Shown here in pieces: positions 17,824 to 25,352 of a stretch of 41,472 bases of DNA. A program made the translations under genes and the position numbers. The notes beneath the pieces were generated by a model. It had not been told where the DNA came from, made no database searches, and worked only from the letters and a program-made list of their open reading frames with translations. The stretch comes from Phycisphaerae bacterium (GTDB taxonomy: Bacteria > Planctomycetota > Phycisphaerae > Sedimentisphaerales > Anaerobacaceae), in contig JADHXR010000060.1 in the NCBI GenBank assembly GCA_016782865.1, positions 1-41,472 of the forward strand, given 5' to 3'. The first letter of the stretch is position 1. Each line of letters begins with the position of its first letter.

Positions 17824-19134
17824 TCATAAATCCGAGGCTTTGAACATGTCCAGCACCCTGTGCTGAACGGTAGGTATAATATCCCGCAGGCTTTCCCTAA
17901 CCGACAGCCTTTCTTCAAACGCTAAATTGATTCTCTCCATCAGTTTGTCCTCAGTGCTGGTCCTCGGATCGGCGACGCACCTGGCCAAACCAATGCTTTC
18001 GAAAACACCAAGGAACTTCTTGCTGTAAGCAATTCCCACTGCTGGTATCCCCTGTGACAAGGCTGCAATACAGGAATGCATTCGAGATCCGATGAAGAAA
18101 TCACACCGACCTATAATATGCTTGATTTCATTTTGGTCATAGTCACCTCGTACCATAAATATCCGATTCGGATACTTGGCCTGCATCTTGCCATACACCT
18201 TCTGACACGCATGCGGATCGCTCTCAACCGTACGACCGGGAGTGAGCACGTGTGGTACAAGCAGAACAATCACCTTGTCATTCTGCATCAGCAACTCAAT
18301 AGTACTGTAAATCAACCCGGGATAATCCAGGTTTAAGCCAAACATATTGTTCTTAGTATAGCCACCGCTAAACAGAAGACCGCTGATGTTCAGGCCCACC
18401 AGCACAGTGTCTTTTTTACGTGCCTCCTCCAAGGTACCGATATCAAGGTGTCCGGGTTCGCGGGCATCTAAGACAAAAGCTACATCGGGGCAGAACCGTA
18501 TTGTCTTTTCGGTATTTCTGTGATTAAGAAGACCCTTCACATAATCCAAGCCGGCTTTGTCTCTCGAATAGATCGTACCAGCATGCCTCAAAATGCGCCT
18601 CGCCAATATCCTGCTTAATGAGTGCCTGAATGGACCGTAGGTTTGAGGCAACATTATCAACTTCTTGTTAAACATTATCACAAGCCATCTAACCAGAAAA
18701 TGACGAACAAATCCCCCTAAGCCATATATATCACTGAAGCTGTCACCACCCGCGATATCAACAAACATATCCGCCTCAGAGATCACTTTGATATACGGAT
18801 TGCGTTTCACAAGCAGCTTCCGCAATCGTTTCGGTCGCAGCACCTTGAACAGTAATGCGTGCAGAAAAAACCGACTGTAGTGATTAGACGCGAATATGTT
18901 TTTGCAGAATCTCACCGGGACTATCTTAACGCTTACCTCTCGACCAAAGAGCTTCAGCTTGTGCTCATCCTCTCGCCGGCCGCCTAGTACAGTCACTTCC
19001 GCATCAGGCCATTCATTGATTATACATTTGATGCTGGACTCGGCCAAAGCGCTGACTCCCAGGTTGCCGGTATCAAACTTTGCACCAAGTAAACATATTT
19101 TCTTACTGTTCTTTTTCGGTGTTGCTTCTGTCAA
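17824..19134 (-). CDS. Polysaccharide pyruvyl transferase-family protein
   Basis: The segments KICLLGAKFDTGNLGVSAL, DMFVDIAGGDSFSDIYG, MLPQTYGPF, TIYSRDKAGLDYVKGLL, ICRCDFFIGSRMHSCIAALSQ-like (here IIGRCDFFIGSRMHSC) and GIPAVGIAYSKKFLGVFESI match the PS_pyruv_trans family (CsaB/WcaK-like, GT-B fold). The R-x-H in FIGSRMHSC is the conserved phosphoenolpyruvate-handling region. The family adds pyruvate ketals from PEP to sugars, giving acidic groups recognised by S-layer or exopolysaccharide-binding proteins. At 436 aa it is of ordinary length. The start is the ATG at 19134. It is separated by 49 nt from the flippase gene upstream. Confidence 0.88.
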   Translation of the reverse strand: MTEATPKKNSKKICLLGAKFDTGNLGVSALAESSIKCIINEWPDAEVTVLGGRREDEHKLKLFGREVSVKIVPVRFCKNIFASNHYSRFFLHALLFKVLRPKRLRKLLVKRNPYIKVISEADMFVDIAGGDSFSDIYGLGGFVRHFLVRWLVIMFNKKLIMLPQTYGPFRHSLSRILARRILRHAGTIYSRDKAGLDYVKGLLNHRNTEKTIRFCPDVAFVLDAREPGHLDIGTLEEARKKDTVLVGLNISGLLFSGGYTKNNMFGLNLDYPGLIYSTIELLMQNDKVIVLLVPHVLTPGRTVESDPHACQKVYGKMQAKYPNRIFMVRGDYDQNEIKHIIGRCDFFIGSRMHSCIAALSQGIPAVGIAYSKKFLGVFESIGLARCVADPRTSTEDKLMERINLAFEERLSVRESLRDIIPTVQHRVLDMFKASDL

Positions 19135-19183
19135 GAAAGCGACCCTCCATTTCAGATACAGACTACAACTCGTCGATAGATTT

Positions 19184-20701
19184 TCACGTAGTGGCAGGCA
19201 GTAATCTAACGCGATTCCAAGTAAAGAAACCGGCTATAAACGTAGCGACGAAAACGAAAGCCTCAATACCAAGGACATATATCGGATGATCTATTCGAAA
19301 CAGCCATAACACAACGGAAGTTAAGATGATTGGCAATGCCAGCAGCAAGCCGGATAGATGGCAGCGCATATAAGCACCTAATTTAAGATCAACAATTCTG
19401 CGACACCAAAAAACCTGCATCAGTACAGCGACCAGAGAACCCGACACGACAACACCTGCGGCTCCCAGCAATCCAAAATGGACCACTGCCGGGTACAGAA
19501 GACCAACAATAATCACCGCACGAAGCACGCAGCAGCGACGGTGCAGATTGGGCTGGCCCACCGCCAGGTATGCCGAAGCGAAAATCGACCCGTGAAACTG
19601 AGCTAAGACCAACAAAGACAACACGGCCAGCGGAGCGGCGGCACCAACGTATTCCGGTCCATACGCCAACAGCAGTATTCCACTCGCACAACTGGACATA
19701 AACGCCACCAGAGGCATGCCAAACGTTGCGGCAGTCTTTGTAACTTGAAGAATCCCCCGACAAAGGGAGTCCTTGTCATCCTGTTTCTCGGAAAAAACAG
19801 GAAGCAACACCGGATTGACTATTCGACTAAACAGAAAAATGGGTAACTGCACAAGGGCCACCGCTAAAAAGTACATACCCAAGTCATCCTCAGCCACAAC
19901 TTTACCGAGCACCAGGACATCGGCCTGCAAAGCAATGATCGTTAGAATGGGCAGACCGAAGATGGCGCGTGCAAATCTGAATAGCTCGGCCAGATCTTCT
20001 CTATTGATTTTGAATGTCGGCTTGATTGGCACGAACACATAGGAGAGCACACACATTATGGCAAACTCTGCCACGAAGCCGATGACCAGCGCCCACACAC
20101 TTCGAATCATAAGGCCAAGGACGACGGCCACGATAGACCCGAACACGCCGCTGCCCTGGACCAGAAGCACCACCTTGTTAAACCTGTACTTCTTCTCCAG
20201 TACATACGCTCGTGGACTGACAAGTCCTCTGAACAGGATAGCAAGAAAAGAGACTTGCAGTAACCTCAACAACTCGGGTTTGCCATAGAAAGAGCTGATC
20301 CATGGAGCTGCAAGAAACGCAATGACGAACAAAGCCAATCCTCGAACGACTTGAAACCACCAGGCTACATTCAGATAATCACGTTCTGCGCCACGCTTGT
20401 TCTGGATAACTGATTGTTTGACGCCGACCTCGGTAAAAGCCTCAAACATAGTCGCCGCTACCATAACTATGGCCATTAGTCCAAATTGATCCCGCGCCAG
20501 GATCCGGGCCAGAATCATGTAACGTACGAACTTCAGTCCTCGTTCGGCAGCCGTACCGACACCCAACACCATCATGGACCGGATGCCTTTTGCTTTGAGA
20601 TCAGTACCTCCTCTTCGGCCGATTATATTAGAAATTGTGTTGCGTATTTCGCTGGAAAAAATCAATCTTATGGCTCCCTTGGGCAAACGATGAGAATCCA
20701 T
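19184..20701 (-). CDS. Wzx-type polysaccharide flippase (MOP superfamily)
   Basis: The 505-aa protein shows about twelve to fourteen membrane segments. An amphipathic start leads to VLGVGTAAERGLKFVRYMIL and ARILARDQFGLMAIVMV, the conserved N-terminal region of the polysaccharide_synt/RfbX group of lipid-linked oligosaccharide flippases. The segment DYLNVAWWFQVVRGLALF and the repeated loops with charged residues also fit. It should move the undecaprenyl-diphosphate-linked repeat unit across the inner membrane. With the polymerase-like gene and the transferases it implies a Wzx/Wzy-dependent route. Start ATG at 20701; I see no strong ribosome site. A 143-nt gap separates it from the WlbC-like gene. 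Confidence 0.9.
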   Translation of the reverse strand: MDSHRLPKGAIRLIFSSEIRNTISNIIGRRGGTDLKAKGIRSMMVLGVGTAAERGLKFVRYMILARILARDQFGLMAIVMVAATMFEAFTEVGVKQSVIQNKRGAERDYLNVAWWFQVVRGLALFVIAFLAAPWISSFYGKPELLRLLQVSFLAILFRGLVSPRAYVLEKKYRFNKVVLLVQGSGVFGSIVAVVLGLMIRSVWALVIGFVAEFAIMCVLSYVFVPIKPTFKINREDLAELFRFARAIFGLPILTIIALQADVLVLGKVVAEDDLGMYFLAVALVQLPIFLFSRIVNPVLLPVFSEKQDDKDSLCRGILQVTKTAATFGMPLVAFMSSCASGILLLAYGPEYVGAAAPLAVLSLLVLAQFHGSIFASAYLAVGQPNLHRRCCVLRAVIIVGLLYPAVVHFGLLGAAGVVVSGSLVAVLMQVFWCRRIVDLKLGAYMRCHLSGLLLALPIILTSVVLWLFRIDHPIYVLGIEAFVFVATFIAGFFTWNRVRLLPATT

Positions 20702-20844
20702 GACACTACACGTGCTCTGTCGGACGTGGTTTGAGGGACTATCGTTCTGTCCGTAAGAATCACATACGCTTCAATTAAGGCCCGCTCAGTTTGCACCTGC
20801 TAATTGCCTTGCTCACTATTGCCTTATCTCCCTCGCTCAGCCAC

Positions 20845-21957
20845 TCAGAGTTCGTCGTAAAAAGACAAAGCAGTGTTAGCCACATAGTCCTTCATCTGAT
20901 CCGTTAGCTCCGGATAAACCGGAAGGGCCAAGACCTCTTCCGAAGCCTTTTCTGCTTGAGGAAAATCGCCTCGCTTGTAGCCCAGGTTCCTGAAGCACTC
21001 CTGCAAGTGCATTGGGCGTGGATAGTATATCTCACAGCCGATATTCTTCTTTCTCAGATATGCAACCAACTCATCCCGTTTGGGAACTCTGATCATGTAC
21101 TGATTATATATGCTTACGCAATCCGGACTGATATAAGGTGTCTGCACAGTAGTACCCGCGAACTTCTCGTCATAAAAAGCGGCGTTACGCCGACGAGCCA
21201 CGGACCAATTATCCAAATGTGGGAGCTTGGCCAGAAGAACTGCCGCCTGAATTGGATCAAGACGGAAGTTGCCGCCGATGAATTTATGATAGTACTTAGG
21301 ATTTGATCCGTGGTTTCGCATTATTTTAAGCCGGTTGAACAGGTCCTCGTTGTTGGTAACGATCATGCCCCCATCGCCTGCACCGCCAAGATTCTTACTG
21401 GGGAAAAAGCTGAAACAGCCAACCGTACCAATACTGCCCGCCTTTCTGCCTTTGTAGGTGCTGGTGATTGATTGCGCTGCGTCCTCAATGCCCACAAGAT
21501 TATACTTATTGGCAATCTCCATAATCGGGCCCATATCAGCCATCTGGCCAAAAAGATGTACAGGCATAATCGCCTTGGTTCTTTCAGTAACCGCTCTGGC
21601 TATAAGGTCAGGATTAATATTGTAGCTTTTCGGGTCAATATCCACGAAAATCGGCTTTGCGCCGGTTCGGGCTATGCAGCCGGCTGTGGCGAAAAATGTA
21701 AAAGGTGTAGTAATAACTTCGTCACCGGCACTGATATCCAAACTCATCAGGCTGTTCAATATAGCATCCGTACCACTTGAAGTACCCACCGCGAACCTGC
21801 AATCGCTTAAGACAGCTATTTCTTGTTCGAGTTCAGCAACCCTTGGACCACCTATACACTGCTGAGACTCGAGCACGTCGGATATCGCAACCAGAATCTC
21901 ATCCTTTACAGTCACATACTGCGCCTTCAAATCTAATAGGGGTACCTTCATACTCAT
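20845..21957 (-). CDS. wlbC: WlbC/WbpE-like PLP-dependent sugar aminotransferase (DegT/DnrJ/EryC1/StrS family)
   Basis: The DegT family features are VPLLDLKAQY, VGTSSGTDAILNSLM, GDEVITTPFTFFATAG, MPVHLFGQMADM, GIEDAAQSITSTYKGRKAG and the PLP-lysine segment GCFSFFPSKNLGGAGDGG. Length is 370 aa. WbpE/WlbC converts UDP-3-keto-GlcNAc-uronate to the 3-amino sugar with glutamate. The identity is supported by its neighbours: a WlbB-like N-acetyltransferase whose stop overlaps this start (ATGA), and a WlbA-like dehydrogenase before that. The order dehydrogenase, acetyltransferase, aminotransferase follows the Bordetella wlb and Pseudomonas wbp loci, allowing for rearrangement. Sequence alone would permit other 3- or 4-aminotransferases. 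Confidence 0.88.
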   Translation of the reverse strand: MSMKVPLLDLKAQYVTVKDEILVAISDVLESQQCIGGPRVAELEQEIAVLSDCRFAVGTSSGTDAILNSLMSLDISAGDEVITTPFTFFATAGCIARTGAKPIFVDIDPKSYNINPDLIARAVTERTKAIMPVHLFGQMADMGPIMEIANKYNLVGIEDAAQSITSTYKGRKAGSIGTVGCFSFFPSKNLGGAGDGGMIVTNNEDLFNRLKIMRNHGSNPKYYHKFIGGNFRLDPIQAAVLLAKLPHLDNWSVARRRNAAFYDEKFAGTTVQTPYISPDCVSIYNQYMIRVPKRDELVAYLRKKNIGCEIYYPRPMHLQECFRNLGYKRGDFPQAEKASEEVLALPVYPELTDQMKDYVANTALSFYDEL

Positions 21958-22646
21958 TTTCCCTTGAGATCGTTGTACGAGACCCTGCCGACAGCTTTCT
22001 TAGGTGGCAGTGGGGCCTCTTCGTCCAAATCTAAACACCTGACCACACCCGGCTCAACTTCCTTATAACAGTAACCACTCTCCGGACAAATCATAATACC
22101 ATCAGCATCTGGCTCGGACAGCGGAATACCGTGTCGGCTTATCCAACCAACCTGTTTTGCCGGGACACCCATCATTAGCGCATAGCCCTGAACGTCTTTA
22201 GTTACCACCGCACCAGCAGCAATAAACGAATACCAGCCAAGTTCGATCCCGCAGACAATAGTGGCATTCGCGCCAACGGTTGTTCCATGACGAAAAATCG
22301 TTTTTTCGTAGAGGCTATGGCGCACAATCTGCGATCGAGGGTTTATAACGTTTGTCAATACACAACTTGGTCCGAGGAAAACGTTGTCTTCAATTATAGC
22401 ACCGGTATAAATAGAAACATTGTTTTGGACCTTCACATTGTTGCCGATAACTACACCACTGGCAACACTTACATTTTGGCCAAATATGCAGTTTTCTCCG
22501 ATCTTGGCATCCTTCATTATGTGCGAAAAATGCCAAATCTTTGTGCCGCTGCCAATCTCACAGGGGCGATCCACATAGGCAGATTCGTGTACGAAATAGC
22601 CTTGGCTTTGTGACTCTTGGCGAGAAGTCAATTCCTTCTTCGTCAT
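21954..22646 (-). CDS. wlbB: WlbB/WbpD-like hexapeptide N-acetyltransferase
   Basis: The protein shows YFVHESAYVDRPCEIGSGT, KIWHFSHIMKDAKIGENC, IFGQNVSVASGVVIGN, NNVKVQNNVSIYTGAI and DNVFLGPSCVLTNVINPR, the distinctive opening and beta-helix of WlbB/WbpD-type UDP-3-amino-GlcNAcA N-acetyltransferases. The C-terminal part (PESGYCYKEVEPGVVRCLD) is also found in these proteins. The ATG at 22646 is preferred; a GTG at 22667 in frame is possible. About 230 aa is slightly longer than the minimal enzyme of about 190 aa because of this C-terminal segment with two Cys. It donates acetyl from acetyl-CoA to the C3 amine. The stop overlaps the WlbC-like start. Confidence 0.88.
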   Translation of the reverse strand: MTKKELTSRQESQSQGYFVHESAYVDRPCEIGSGTKIWHFSHIMKDAKIGENCIFGQNVSVASGVVIGNNVKVQNNVSIYTGAIIEDNVFLGPSCVLTNVINPRSQIVRHSLYEKTIFRHGTTVGANATIVCGIELGWYSFIAAGAVVTKDVQGYALMMGVPAKQVGWISRHGIPLSEPDADGIMICPESGYCYKEVEPGVVRCLDLDEEAPLPPKKAVGRVSYNDLKGK

Positions 22647-22726
22647 CGCATATACTTTCTTTGGCACATCTCTTCTTCGAATTCGGTATTTACATTAACT
22701 AACGCACAGAGTAATAACCCAAGCGA

Positions 22727-23677
22727 CTATCCTCTGGAACGTTTCAGCAATGGATGGTACTCTCCTTTCAAGCCAACAGGTTCGGCTCGCCTGACTCTCG
22801 ACGCAATTTCAACTGAGGATCTTGCATCCTGTATGGTGAATCCTCTGCCGTTAAGTATTTCTTGATAACTCTTTGTGTGAAGATCGGAAAATCCGCTGGA
22901 AAAGTCAAGTTCTTCTCCATCAATCGTGATAGAACGATAGGCCTGAGGTTCTCCAGGTTCAGGTTTTCGTGGCAAATCATCTCGGTCTATCGACAAAAAC
23001 CACCTTACACGAGCACATTCGAATTCAAGAAATCCCGCAGATCTCAGTGGCTCATCCAGATGAACTACGTTGTATTTGAGTTCCCCAAATATCCACTGCA
23101 TCATGTCAAAGAAATGAATGCCGATATTAGTGGCAATTCCACCAGATTTGGCAACATCGCCCTTCCATGAAATCATATACCAATGCCCGCGAGCTGTAAT
23201 ATAGGCCAAATCAATATCGTGCTTCTTTCCTTTTGGTGATCGTTCTATGCGCGCTTTCATATCTGAAATAGCAGGATGTAGCCTGAGTTGCAGGATTGTG
23301 TAGACAGTCTTGCCTGTTTCTTTGGCAATCTCCTCAAGGGCGTCAATATTCCATGGATTCAATACTAATGGCTTTTCACATACAGCATCGGCTCCGATCC
23401 TCAAAGCAAATCGGATATGGGCATCGTGAAGATAGTTTGGAGAACAAATACTAACATAATCAACACCCTGGCCATTTTCCCGCCGCAATTTCTCCAAATG
23501 TCTGTCAAAACGTTCGAACTCTGTAAAGAAGTCGGCATCCGGAAAATAGGAATCAATGATGCCAACAGAATCATTAGGGTCCAATGCCGCAACAAGAATG
23601 TTTCCGGTTTCCTTAATGGCTTTCATATGTTGGGGAGCGATATAGCCTCCGGCACCAATCAAGGTGAATTTTTCCAT
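22727..23677 (-). CDS. wlbA: WlbA/WbpB-like UDP-GlcNAcA 3-dehydrogenase (Gfo/Idh/MocA family)
   Basis: The N-terminal Rossmann fold has TLIGAGGYIAPQHMKAI. The mid domain shows YVSICSPNYLHDAHIRFAL, the EKP motif (DAVCEKPLVLNPWNID) and the catalytic His region GGIATNIGIHFFDMMQW, all typical of WlbA/WbpB-type oxidoreductases. The 'GAGGYIAPQH' start is characteristic of WlbA proteins. It should oxidise C3 of UDP-GlcNAc-uronate with NAD+ (regenerated by 2-oxoglutarate in known WlbA/WbpB proteins). Length 316 aa is normal. An AAGG site lies 4 nt before the ATG. It is the first of the three diacetamido-uronate genes. A WbpA-type 6-dehydrogenase, which should supply the uronate, is not in the window. 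Confidence 0.9.
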   Translation of the reverse strand: MEKFTLIGAGGYIAPQHMKAIKETGNILVAALDPNDSVGIIDSYFPDADFFTEFERFDRHLEKLRRENGQGVDYVSICSPNYLHDAHIRFALRIGADAVCEKPLVLNPWNIDALEEIAKETGKTVYTILQLRLHPAISDMKARIERSPKGKKHDIDLAYITARGHWYMISWKGDVAKSGGIATNIGIHFFDMMQWIFGELKYNVVHLDEPLRSAGFLEFECARVRWFLSIDRDDLPRKPEPGEPQAYRSITIDGEELDFSSGFSDLHTKSYQEILNGRGFTIQDARSSVEIASRVRRAEPVGLKGEYHPLLKRSRG

Positions 23678-23940
23678 CGTCCTTTTCCCTATCAGATAAT
23701 TGCCGGACCATATGCAGCAGACCGATATTGCTGCATCATCTTTTGCGGTTGTCCTCTACGTTGCCACTTACTTTGCGATTAAATACACAGATTTCACCAA
23801 TGGCTATTTGTTACCGCAGAAGATGCAGAGAAATCAAGAATCGACATTCAAACCTGCCCTATTAGACTTCGTCCCCGTCGGGCGCATTGAAAAAACAACA
23901 CAACCTTATGTACTAACAACACTTATGCGCCTATTTCCGA

Positions 23941-23958
23941 CGCCGGCTCTCACCGGCG
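23941..23958 (-). other. Perfect 6-bp hairpin after the EpsI gene
   Basis: CGCCGG and CCGGCG frame a 6-nt loop 11 nt beyond the EpsI stop. No T-run follows on the minus strand, so a classic intrinsic terminator is not supported; it may protect a processed RNA end or attenuate transcription. Confidence 0.35.
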
Positions 23959-23968
23959 AAAGCTCGAT

Positions 23969-24745
23969 CTATTCCTGGACGTCACCTGAAGGTTTTACGT
24001 ACCCTACTGCTCTGACTTCACCATTCTCATCGGGTAGAAATTCGAGCATTAGCTCTACCATGTCCTTGGCCGCTGTTCGAACCGAATTCTCAAATGCCGA
24101 GCTTATCTGAACTTGTGCCACGTAGCGGGCTGGGTCACCGTCAATACTTGGGGTCCGAAATCCCACACCGGAAAAGACCCGTCCGTCGGATGTAAGCCGG
24201 CCATTAACGATGTAGAAATTCAAAACCACCGTCTCTTCGTGGTCCGGAGCAGGCCTGTGAAAACGGTGTATCAAGCACGACAGCTTCATGCCTGCGCGCG
24301 ACGTAAATTGGCCCGACTCCGTGCCGTCATGGATCCATCCGCCGGCTACATAACAAACCCGCGGCCGATGGCCCAACATGGTTCGAGGGTGCGCGGTGTA
24401 GGCAATGTAAACATTGACCCATTCGTTGCTTGTCCGATTCTTGTACAAACGGTTCACAAAGGCATCATTTCCGGCTACCTGCTGAATATTCGGCGGAATT
24501 GGCACATCTTCGCCCACCCACTGCTCGACCCGCTTGGGGTAGGCGTCAAGCGGCACAGGCAACGTGAAACTGCCGGCGATAAGTTCCAGACGAGAGGCCA
24601 GCGCACGGTAGATTGCGCCGGCGCCCGTCAAGAGCAATGCAGCCAGCAACCAGACAAACCACGTAGGCGTTTTGCCCGCCACTCCGCTCGCCGAAGAGGA
24701 CAACTCCATCCCCTTAGTCCGACGCTTATCTCCAACCGGATACAT
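23969..24745 (-). CDS. EpsI-type exosortase-associated protein (DUF3485)
   Basis: One N-terminal transmembrane helix (FVWLLAALLLTGAGAIYRAL) is followed by a periplasmic domain. The conserved stretch of EpsI proteins is evident: LGHRPRVCYVAGGWIHDG (consensus H-x-P-x-x-C-Y-x-x-x-G-W). VVLNFYIVNGRLTSD and a basic/acidic C-terminus follow. About 258 aa suits the family. EpsI proteins are found with exosortases, fused or adjacent, in exopolysaccharide loci. Here no exosortase gene is near. The start is uncertain (ATG at 24745, or 24709). It is the first gene after the promoter at 24879..24906 and so heads the whole minus-strand locus. Confidence 0.85.
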   Translation of the reverse strand: MYPVGDKRRTKGMELSSSASGVAGKTPTWFVWLLAALLLTGAGAIYRALASRLELIAGSFTLPVPLDAYPKRVEQWVGEDVPIPPNIQQVAGNDAFVNRLYKNRTSNEWVNVYIAYTAHPRTMLGHRPRVCYVAGGWIHDGTESGQFTSRAGMKLSCLIHRFHRPAPDHEETVVLNFYIVNGRLTSDGRVFSGVGFRTPSIDGDPARYVAQVQISSAFENSVRTAAKDMVELMLEFLPDENGEVRAVGYVKPSGDVQE

Positions 24746-24878
24746 ATAAGGATATAACTCCAAAGTAATAGCCTAAATCAACCATCCATCCTCGGACCGC
24801 AACAACATGCCTGGTCTGCGCGGCCAACATGAAGGCACCTCCTCCCTGCAAGGTACCTAAATCTACCTTCTTTCCCAC

Positions 24879-24906
24879 TTTATATCCCTGATCGGCTTTT
24901 TGTCAA
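24879..24906 (-). promoter_or_regulatory. Sigma70-type promoter of the polysaccharide locus
   Basis: On the minus strand TTGACA (24906..24901), a 16-bp spacer and TATAAA (24884..24879) match the consensus at 11 of 12 positions. Transcription should start near 24872, leaving a leader of about 127 nt before the EpsI ATG at 24745. It reads into the longest co-directional gene run of the window. Confidence 0.75.
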
Positions 24907-25280
24907 CCTTCCTTTGGATAGAATAGTCATCAGCTTGTGCAAAACAGAAGCCAGGCATGACTTGAACACGGTAGCCCATCTGGTTCGGCGTCAGGCGCCA
25001 AATGCTAACACCCTCTTTTACAGGCACTTATGGGATTGCAGACGGATGTCAAGAAAACTGTTCGCGCAAACAGCGTGTTTCTCGTTGATATCTCCCCAAA
25101 ACCCCTAAATGACCAAAATCACGAGAATTGACAACCAAGTTCCTATAATATCTGAAGAACCCGACCGGTCGAAAACCGATCGTATCTTCGCTGACCATGG
25201 GCATGAAGACGGCTCGCACTCACGCGGCCACAAAACTGATGCCGAACGCAGTGCGAGCAAGCCCGTTCACAACAGTTCCC

Positions 25281-25328
25281 AAGAAAGAACTGCCGTCAGG
25301 GACCGTGTTACAGCCCCTGACGGCAAGT
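25281..25328 (-). terminator. Intrinsic terminator of the 1139-aa exoprotein gene
   Basis: A perfect 10-bp GC-rich stem (GCCGTCAGGG at 25292-25301 with CCCTGACGGC at 25315-25324, 13-nt loop) lies 30-60 nt beyond the stop. On the minus strand it is followed by the T-rich AGTTCTTTCTT. A short alternative stem (CAGTTC/GAACTG, 25273-25292) overlaps its foot. Confidence 0.75.
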
Positions 25329-25352
25329 TGAAATTCTGCAAATCCATGAGTG

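Larger units (their letters stand above)
24746..25352. other. 607-bp non-coding stretch upstream of the polysaccharide locus
   Basis: No open frame here has a ribosome site or family resemblance. It contains the minus-strand promoter 24879..24906 and the terminator 25281..25328. The rest (about 24910-25280) shows nothing I can assign. Confidence 0.6.

Noticed and set aside
25128..25149. TTGACA ... TATAAT on the plus strand
   Set aside because: The spacer is only 10 bp, too short for a sigma70 promoter.
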